Below are positions 58,692 through 64,000 of a stretch of 64,000 nucleotides of DNA, in pieces. The DNA is from CALVLD01 sp964467585 (GTDB taxonomy: Bacteria; Bacillota; Clostridia; Christensenellales; CAG-138). The notes beneath the pieces were generated by a model. That model was not told the DNA's origin, made no database searches, and was given only the letters and a program-made list of their open reading frames with translations. The stretch covers positions 1-64,000 of the forward strand of contig CAYXRF010000009.1 in assembly GCA_964467585.1 (NCBI GenBank). Direction: 5' to 3'. Numbering within the stretch: position 1 is the stretch's first letter; every line of letters starts with the position of its first letter. A program made the position numbers and the translations under genes.

Positions 58692-59816
58692 TTATTCCTC
58701 AATGATTGAGTATTCATATCCGTATGCGGTGATAAAGCGCAGTATGTCGTTAACGGACACAACAAACGATGCGGTATTTGTGTTTGGATGCACACAAATA
58801 TTGACCTGCCGCAAAAGACGGCTGTCTATTGCTATGGTGAGCTTGCCTTCATCATACAGCCGCTTTGCGCATTCGTGGATGAGATTGAGTACGGATACCG
58901 ACCCCTGCGATGCGGCAAGCCCATCGGCAAGCTGCTTTTCATCCGCAAAGCTCATCCGTGAAACGCCAAGCTTTTTACTGACGTCCGCCGTGCTGAATCG
59001 ACTTTCATCATCAAACAGAACAAGATAAAAGTGATTGCCCTGCCTGTTTGAAAGAAAAAGGTTTTTACAATGGCGTGCGCCATACTCACCGCCTATGCCC
59101 TGACATTGCCCGATCGTTGCGGCGGCATGGTGATAAAGGCACACAAATGGCACGTTGATATCCGTCAATGCCTTTTTTGCGTCCGCAATGGCGTTCGAAA
59201 TCGCGTCCGCTTCAGACGTATATTCAAGATACAGACTGTCATCAAGCTTGAATGTAAGTCCGTCATATTTTTTGCCGCGCACTGTGCGAAGCCCAACCTT
59301 TCGGCGGCACTCACGAAAACCAATTTTCTCTGCCAATCCGCACATGCGCACATTGCCCGACCATGTTTGGGTATATATATCTTCAGTTCCGACAGAGCGA
59401 AGATAGTCTATAAAAAGTCTTAATGCAGCGGCGGCAACGCCCTTGTTCCTTGCGGCGACGTCCGGAAGGTCGATACCTATTGCCGTAAGCGAACCTTCAT
59501 TGCAGTAATTGAAGTCGTTGTCGATATGGTAGCTTCCGCACCACCCGACATAAGTCTGAGAGCTGTCGGACAAAGCAATTTCAAAGCCCGTGCGCGGCAA
59601 AGAATCATCAGTCCGCACAAGCCGTTTTGCCCGTTCGCCCATCGAAGCAACATAGCGCTCCAAATCGTCGGCGCGCTGCTCATCGGTCATACCCTCGTAT
59701 TCCCATGGGGCATCCCAAAGCTGCCATTCCGTTTCGACAGTTTCCCAATATACACGCTTTGAAATATCAGCATCCGTAAAATCACGAAGTATAACTCTTT
59801 CGTCAAAAAGCCGCAT
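58692..59816 (-). CDS. GNAT acetyltransferase fused to a YbaK/ProX-type aminoacyl-tRNA deacylase domain
   Basis: 374 residues. Residues 1-185 are a RimJ/RimL-like GNAT fold: RLFDERVILRDFTDADI at the start and the acetyl-CoA loop AARNKGVAAAAL. Residues about 215-372 match the YbaK/ProX editing domain: NVPFVCLYHHAAA, HCKNLFLSNRQGNHFYLVLF, MSFADEKQLADGL, and a final CVHPNTNTASFVVS with DILRFITAYGY. The deacylase partner would remove a wrong amino acid (Ala or Cys from tRNA-Pro in known members). I know both domains mainly as separate proteins. The ATG at 59816 follows AAAGGAGG by 7 bases. The joined function is unknown. Confidence 0.85.
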   Translation of the reverse strand: MRLFDERVILRDFTDADISKRVYWETVETEWQLWDAPWEYEGMTDEQRADDLERYVASMGERAKRLVRTDDSLPRTGFEIALSDSSQTYVGWCGSYHIDNDFNYCNEGSLTAIGIDLPDVAARNKGVAAAALRLFIDYLRSVGTEDIYTQTWSGNVRMCGLAEKIGFRECRRKVGLRTVRGKKYDGLTFKLDDSLYLEYTSEADAISNAIADAKKALTDINVPFVCLYHHAAATIGQCQGIGGEYGARHCKNLFLSNRQGNHFYLVLFDDESRFSTADVSKKLGVSRMSFADEKQLADGLAASQGSVSVLNLIHECAKRLYDEGKLTIAIDSRLLRQVNICVHPNTNTASFVVSVNDILRFITAYGYEYSIIEE

Positions 59817-59843
59817 TACGCCGCCTCCTTTTTCATATGAGCG

Positions 59844-59895
59844 CACTATAACACAAATCAAAAACAGTTGCAATCCTGAAGGGTTTGTATTATTA
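59844..59895. promoter_or_regulatory. divergent promoters sharing one -35 box
   Basis: The palindrome TTGCAA (59867-59872) serves as -35 on both strands. To the right, a 17-base spacer leads to TATTAT (59890-59895) for the CcdA-like gene. To the left (minus), a 17-base spacer leads to TATAGT (59849-59844) for the GNAT fusion gene. The two polymerases could not bind at once. Confidence 0.65.
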
Positions 59896-59949
59896 TGGTT
59901 TTTGGGAGCGTGAGTGCTCTTATACCGTAGGGAGGATATTTACTTCAAA

Positions 59950-60663
59950 ATGGAAGAACTTTTGAACCGCGTCTCTGCCGCAATAGGCAACAATATGTGG
60001 CTGGGACCGGTACTTGCTTTGATAGGCGGGATGCTTACCTCATTGATGCCCTGTTCACTTTCAACGGTTCCGCTTGTGATAGGCTGCGTCGGGGGCACAA
60101 ACACAAAGGGGATAAAGGCTTTTTTGCTTTCGCTTCTGTTCGCGTTGGGCTCCGCGGTAACCTTCATAACGCTGGGGGTTGTTGCTTCACTGGCGGGGCT
60201 TTTGCTTGAAAAGTTTGAGGTCTGGCTGCACCTGATACTTGGGATAGTGCTGGTGCTTATGGCGCTTCAGATATGGGGCGTATGGGAAATTATACCGGTC
60301 AACACCATCGCAGCGGGCAACCGCCTGCATGGGTGGGTCGGCGCTCTTGTTGCGGGGCTTCTGGCAGGGGTGTTCTCCGCTCACTGCGCAACGCCAATGA
60401 TCGTTGCATTGCTCGCAATAGTTATAGATAGAGGCAAGCTTCTTTACGGAGTGCTGCTGCTGCTTTTGTTTTCAATTGGGCATGGAATTCTTTCAATTAT
60501 CGCGGGAACCTCAGTGGGGCTTGTTCAAAAAATCACGGACAGCGATAAATATGCCCGAATAAGCAAAATTATCAAAATAGTATTGGGGATATTCATACTT
60601 CTTGTCGCGCTGTATCTTTTCTGGGAGGCGTTCAGCGAGGGCATTCTCGGGTATGAACACTGA
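59950..60663 (+). CDS. CcdA/DsbD-like thiol-electron transporter
   Basis: 237 residues, six membrane segments. The paired Cys that shuttle electrons across the membrane are visible as SLMPCSLSTVP in helix 1 and SAHCATPMIV in helix 4. The ATG at 59950 follows GGAGG at 12 bases. With the next gene (a thioredoxin-like protein) it forms a likely redox pair that reduces extracytoplasmic disulfides. Confidence 0.88.
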   Translation: MEELLNRVSAAIGNNMWLGPVLALIGGMLTSLMPCSLSTVPLVIGCVGGTNTKGIKAFLLSLLFALGSAVTFITLGVVASLAGLLLEKFEVWLHLILGIVLVLMALQIWGVWEIIPVNTIAAGNRLHGWVGALVAGLLAGVFSAHCATPMIVALLAIVIDRGKLLYGVLLLLLFSIGHGILSIIAGTSVGLVQKITDSDKYARISKIIKIVLGIFILLVALYLFWEAFSEGILGYEH

Positions 60664-60681
60664 TGAAACGGAGGACGTTAT

Positions 60682-61047
60682 ATGCGGATTATAAAACTTA
60701 CAGACAAAACACGCAAAAAGATAATCAAGAAGAGGCCGATCGTTCCCGCCGCAAAGGAGGGCGCAAGGATAAAAATTCTTGCCACCGGATGTGAGCATTG
60801 CCGTGCTATGCGCGCCAACACAATCGATGCGGTGAAGCAAATGGGTCTGCCCGAGAACGAGCTGCAATGCGTCAGCGATATTGTCGATATCACAAGGCTT
60901 GGCGTCATGTCAACACCCTCTCTGATAATCGACGGAGAGCTTGTGTCAAGCGGCAGGGTTTTATCGGTTGAGGCAATTCAAGCGCTGATACACGAGTATT
61001 ATGACAACCCAATTTCAAATGCCAATGGCGGTGAGGAGGATGACTAA
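60682..61047 (+). CDS. thioredoxin-like protein
   Basis: 121 residues. A redox-active disulfide CEHC in ILATGCEHCRAM and the cis-proline in VMSTPSLIIDG are visible. The first 28 residues are highly basic (KTRKKIIKKRP) and without a signal peptide, so the protein is likely cytoplasmic. It probably feeds or receives electrons from the CcdA-like protein encoded 18 bases upstream. Confidence 0.85.
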   Translation: MRIIKLTDKTRKKIIKKRPIVPAAKEGARIKILATGCEHCRAMRANTIDAVKQMGLPENELQCVSDIVDITRLGVMSTPSLIIDGELVSSGRVLSVEAIQALIHEYYDNPISNANGGEEDD

Positions 61048-61049
61048 AA

Positions 61050-61352
61050 ATGGAAGAAAACAAGACCGCATTTGAGGACGAGATGTCCTATACCGAGGAG
61101 GAGAAGGAACGTGTGCTGCGTGCATTTTTCCGTGATGGGCGGCTGACGCAGATTCCCGCCAAGCTGAAGAAAAAGCTTATTGTGTTCCGCGAGATACTTG
61201 AAAGGTTTGAAAAAGGCAAGGATTATTCCGAAAAAGAGGTTAACAGCACGATAGGCGCGGTGTGCGAGGACTTCTGCACGATACGACGCTATTTTGTTGA
61301 GAGCGGCTGGATGACACGCGAAAACGGCATATATCGCCGAACAGACGAATAA
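61050..61352 (+). CDS. DUF2087 family protein
   Basis: 100 residues. The family pattern is clear: a basic helix KKKLIVFREILERFEKGKDYSEKEVN, then ICxD..TIRRYFVESGWMTRENGIYRR. Such proteins are small winged-helix-like regulators. It is encoded 2 bases after the thioredoxin gene and precedes a terminator, so it may regulate or respond to this redox operon. The role is inferred from position. Confidence 0.88.
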   Translation: MEENKTAFEDEMSYTEEEKERVLRAFFRDGRLTQIPAKLKKKLIVFREILERFEKGKDYSEKEVNSTIGAVCEDFCTIRRYFVESGWMTRENGIYRRTDE

Positions 61353-61362
61353 CTGATTGCAT

Positions 61363-61395
61363 GCAAGGCAGACCGAGTTGGTTTGCCTTGCTTTT
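61363..61395 (+). terminator. redox operon terminator
   Basis: Arms gcaaggca (61363-61370) and tgccttgc (61384-61391), then TTTT. It ends the CcdA-thioredoxin-DUF2087 transcript. Confidence 0.85.
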
Positions 61396-61452
61396 CAATC
61401 GTTTCGTTGTCAGCTTTATTTCGGCAAATTGTTGAGACGATCGTAAGGGCTA

Positions 61453-61481
61453 TTGTATACAATCACAAATCATGCTATAAT
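61453..61481 (+). promoter_or_regulatory. promoter of the zinc-ribbon propeller gene
   Basis: TTGTAT (61453-61458), a 17-base spacer and TATAAT (61476-61481), 34 bases before the ATG, with AAGGAGG between. Confidence 0.82.
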
Positions 61482-61515
61482 AAGTCAAATTGGCAGAAAT
61501 AAGGAGGGAATCCAT

Positions 61516-63156
61516 ATGAAATGTCCGTTTTGCGGCAAAAAAAACAAAGACGGTGCTACAACCTGTCAACGCTGCGGCGCTGCAATGCCAAAGCCTGCGC
61601 TGCCGTCGGGTCAAACAGATGACAGCAGCACGTCCATGGCAAAGCATAACCCGCCTCAAAAAGACGAATGCAACGTTAAGCCCGTGATCGAAGGCGTTGC
61701 GGTGGAGAACGAAAAGCCCAAGCGCATAAAGCCAAAGCTGCTTGCGATACTCATCGCGTGCGCAGTCGTTGTGATAGGCGTTGTCGTGCTTGTGCTCTAT
61801 CTCCTTCTAAGAACGGGCGTTACAATCCCTGTCGGCAATGGCTATACCGTGCTTATTGACGCGGAGGGTGCTTATCAGCTTGCATACAAGAATAGCGCTG
61901 TCACATACAACAAAGAGGACAACAGCGGGATTGCATATGCGGAGACAAGCATCGACCATTCCTCCGCGGCGGCATTAACAGAAAATGGCTCTCTCTATTA
62001 CTTCAAAAGAGGGGAATATGTTGAGGTTGCCCCCAAGGTAACGGATTTTGCGTTTGCGTCCTGCGGCAGATATATCGCATACACAAATTCCGATGATGGC
62101 AGGCTGTGGCTGTTTGACTGCGCAAAGAACACACCGTCAAGCGCAAACGAGGCTGCCGTCTCAGCAGGCTTTGTAATTTCTCCGGACGGAAAGTCCGTGC
62201 TGTATAACAAGCAGGGCGACGCCGCACTGTATGTCCGTATTGACAAACGTGAGGTTAAAATCCATGACGATATGCTGCCGATATCGGTTTCGAAGGGCGG
62301 CAAATACATATACGGTTATGACGATGACCACAACGCAATATGCGCATTCATCAATCAAAAGCTCAATTGTGAGGTTGCAGGCAACATCACGGGTGATATT
62401 TGGCTGAATGACAACCATACGCAGGTGATGTTCAACACATTCACATCCAACACAAGCAATCGCACCGCATACATTTCAATCAAGGGGAAGGAGCCTGTCG
62501 CCATTTATTCGGGCACGGTAACCGCAGTGGAGGAGCCTGTCGCGCTGCTGCCGGTGATGACAGCATCAACGCAGGGTACCTATCTTGCAAGCAATACGTC
62601 CGTCAGCGCGGGCGAGGATACCCATTGCGTGCGCACCTGCCCGCTTGATACGTTTGACGGCAGATTTTATGTTGGCGATTGTCTGGTGCATTATTCTGCA
62701 AAAGACGGCAAAACAGAGATTGGCGGCGCCGTCAGCTATGCCGTACTCAGCGATGATTGTGCGCAGCTTTGTTACATATCCGATGGCAAGCTCAATCAGT
62801 GCAAAACAAAGGATTTTCCCGTGGTTGAACAGATCGCATTGGATTGTACAAGCGTTGCCATTTCCGCAAACGGAAGGGTTGTATGGTATATTGACAGCAC
62901 GAATGCCATTCACTATTACAAAAACGGCAAGGATATTAACGTCCACAACGATGTTGACAGCCTTTGTGTGATGAAAAATGGTGCTGCGATATTCAGCAGC
63001 GGCGGCTCCGCATTCTACTGCAAAAACGGCAAGAAGTCGGTGGAGCTTGCCGATGGTGTTTCCGCTGTTTACGCAGACTTGTCCCATATGTATATCCTGA
63101 CGGATAAGGGATGGGCGGCTGTTGAAAAAAACGGTAAAACGCATTATTTCAACTGA
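61516..63156 (+). CDS. zinc-ribbon membrane protein with beta-propeller-like domain
   Basis: 546 residues. A zinc ribbon leads (CPFCGKKNKDGATTCQRCG), then a linker, one transmembrane helix near residue 80 (LLAILIACAVVVIGVVVLVLY), and an extracellular part of WD40/PQQ-like repeats (FAFASCGRYIAYTN, DGRLWLFDCAK, FVISPDGKSVLYN, YAVLSDDCAQLCYI). The layout resembles the 44132 protein but with a zinc ribbon in place of the basic tail. Function is unknown. Start supported by AAGGAGG. Confidence 0.82.
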   Translation: MKCPFCGKKNKDGATTCQRCGAAMPKPALPSGQTDDSSTSMAKHNPPQKDECNVKPVIEGVAVENEKPKRIKPKLLAILIACAVVVIGVVVLVLYLLLRTGVTIPVGNGYTVLIDAEGAYQLAYKNSAVTYNKEDNSGIAYAETSIDHSSAAALTENGSLYYFKRGEYVEVAPKVTDFAFASCGRYIAYTNSDDGRLWLFDCAKNTPSSANEAAVSAGFVISPDGKSVLYNKQGDAALYVRIDKREVKIHDDMLPISVSKGGKYIYGYDDDHNAICAFINQKLNCEVAGNITGDIWLNDNHTQVMFNTFTSNTSNRTAYISIKGKEPVAIYSGTVTAVEEPVALLPVMTASTQGTYLASNTSVSAGEDTHCVRTCPLDTFDGRFYVGDCLVHYSAKDGKTEIGGAVSYAVLSDDCAQLCYISDGKLNQCKTKDFPVVEQIALDCTSVAISANGRVVWYIDSTNAIHYYKNGKDINVHNDVDSLCVMKNGAAIFSSGGSAFYCKNGKKSVELADGVSAVYADLSHMYILTDKGWAAVEKNGKTHYFN

Positions 63157-63162
63157 TAGGCA

Positions 63163-63798
63163 ATGGCGGAGGATACTCGAAAAATATGTTTTGCAAGTGC
63201 GCTGCGTGGGGTCATATGCCTTATGCTGTGCATAGCTTGCGGGGCGTATTGCCTTGGGTGCAGTATGAATAATCATTCTTCCGAAAATGACGATAACGGA
63301 GGGGTCGCCTTCTTTGGCGACTCCCTCACATATATGGGCGATTGGGGCAGCTATTTTCCCAATGCAAACATACATGGGCTTGGCGTTTCCGGCGACACCG
63401 TGCTTGATCTGATGGATCGTATCGACGAGGTTAAGGACTGTGCGCCGCGCAAGGTTTTTATTATGGCGGGGATTAACGATTTGCTTTGCGGAGAATCGGT
63501 TGAGACTGTCGCCGCACGTTGGAGCGCTCTGCTCGATGCGCTTGGAGGAGAGTACGACGTTTACATTCTTAGCGTCCTTCCCGTTAAAAGCTTCCTCATT
63601 GCCGATGCAAGCCGCATTCCCGCGCTGAACAGCAGGCTCAAGCTGCTTGCGGAGGATCATCACGCCGCATATATCGACATTTACTCGCTTATGGTGGATC
63701 AAAACGCCTTCATATGTGACGCCTATACGGTTGACGGCGTTCATCTTTCCGATGCGGGATACGCGATTTGGGCGGAAGCTGTCAGGGATATGATTTAA
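63163..63798 (+). CDS. SGNH/GDSL hydrolase lipoprotein
   Basis: 211 residues. A signal peptide with a lipobox-like CLGC near residue 30 indicates a membrane-anchored extracellular protein. The SGNH blocks are visible: GDSLT (nucleophile Ser), GVSGDTV, MAGINDLL, and DGVHLSDAGY (His/Asp). It may remove acetyl or acyl groups from a surface polymer. It lies 6 bases after the propeller gene in the same operon, and converges with an MBOAT gene. Confidence 0.88.
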   Translation: MAEDTRKICFASALRGVICLMLCIACGAYCLGCSMNNHSSENDDNGGVAFFGDSLTYMGDWGSYFPNANIHGLGVSGDTVLDLMDRIDEVKDCAPRKVFIMAGINDLLCGESVETVAARWSALLDALGGEYDVYILSVLPVKSFLIADASRIPALNSRLKLLAEDHHAAYIDIYSLMVDQNAFICDAYTVDGVHLSDAGYAIWAEAVRDMI

Positions 63799-63819
63799 CG
63801 GAAATTTTCAATATGCCAA

Positions 63820-63854
63820 AGGCTGCTCCAAAGCGTTAACGGAGCAGCCTTTTT
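63820..63854 (+). terminator. SGNH operon terminator
   Basis: Arms aggctgctcc (63820-63829) and ggagcagcct (63841-63850) match perfectly, followed by TTTT. Confidence 0.9.
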
Positions 63855-63912
63855 GTTGACAGATTAATCTATTGTGTTGATCCCAAAGCGGGCGAAGCAT
63901 TGCGGCGGATAA

Positions 63913-64000
63913 TCAGAACCTGAAGTAGATAAACGGATTATATCCGCTTGAAACAAGCGAAGCGGTTGAAAGGGCAAGCGCGATAACAACAAGCACTATA
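63913..64000 (-). CDS. MBOAT family acyltransferase, 3' end only
   Basis: Only the last 29 codons fall in the window, on the minus strand: a hydrophobic helix (IVLVVIALALSTASLV) and the ending SGYNPFIYFRF, which is characteristic of the C-terminus of MBOAT O-acyltransferases in Clostridia. It converges with the SGNH hydrolase. MBOAT and SGNH proteins often act together in acyl modification of surface polymers. The rest lies outside. Confidence 0.7.
   Translation of the reverse strand, partial: IVLVVIALALSTASLVSSGYNPFIYFRF

Noticed and set aside
14..64000. CRISPR array, retron or known multi-gene defence system
   Set aside because: No repeat-spacer pattern, reverse transcriptase, or cas, restriction or abortive-infection gene is recognisable in the window.

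Overview
The window is a piece of a Clostridia-type Bacillota chromosome carrying one complete-looking temperate siphophage. Evidence for the host is the Rnf complex operon, ireB-ruvX-DUF1292 cluster, consensus sigma-A promoters with strong Shine-Dalgarno sites, hairpin plus T-tract terminators, and DUF2812, MntP, MgtE, SecA and SerS of Firmicute type. I cannot name the species.

Layout. 1-810: repeat-rich DNA with two copies of a 55-bp direct repeat, then tRNA-Thr(CGT) and tRNA-Pro(CGG) under one promoter and a long terminator hairpin. About 1.0-31.2 kb: an HK97-type prophage. Its minus strand carries, in transcription order, a Cro-like repressor, small early genes, an SMC-like ATPase, a RecA/Sak4-like AAA protein, DUF669, a DEAH helicase, a primase-helicase, an iteron-like palindrome cluster, RusA, small genes, an ArpU/DUF1492-like late regulator, HNH nuclease, terminase, portal, protease, capsid, head-tail and tail genes (with a canonical -1 frameshift site in the tail chaperone), tail-tip proteins, endolysin and holin. 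On the plus strand at the right end lie a CI-like repressor, a cut-short HIRAN-type membrane protein and a large serine recombinase. About 31.2-32.7 kb: a degraded remnant (helical peptidase-like tail plus RelA/SpoT-like domain) that the recombinase reading frame runs into. 32.6-35.1 kb: a frameshifted D-Ala-D-Ala carboxypeptidase. 35.2-41.1 kb: rnfCDGEAB plus a NusG-II-domain protein and a Gx transporter. 41.4-44 kb: ireB, a ferredoxin-tailed aldo/keto reductase, ruvX and DUF1292. 44-49 kb: a membrane-anchored PQQ-like propeller, DUF2812, a 32-residue membrane peptide, a lipase-like hydrolase and RhaD. 48.6-54.1 kb: mgtE, secA, serS. 54.6-64 kb: a Pr6Pr-like membrane protein, Sfp-type PPTase, mntP, patatin, tRNA-Trp, a GNAT fused to a YbaK/ProX-type aminoacyl-tRNA deacylase, CcdA-like plus thioredoxin-like plus DUF2087, a zinc-ribbon propeller protein, an SGNH lipoprotein and the end of an MBOAT acyltransferase.

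How the parts work together. The phage has opposed lysogeny and lytic promoters around a shared operator region, an early replication/recombination block and a single late operon that starts next to its likely activator. The Rnf genes form one operon behind a TTGACA-17-TATACT promoter. The observations most worth following are the GNAT-deacylase fusion, the iteron palindromes, the recombinase that continues into foreign coding sequence, the canonical frameshift site, and a divergent promoter pair sharing one palindromic -35 box. Two clear single-base frameshifts (31302, 32825) and one suspected at the mgtE start could be real decay or sequencing errors. I found no CRISPR array and no convincingly new multi-gene system.
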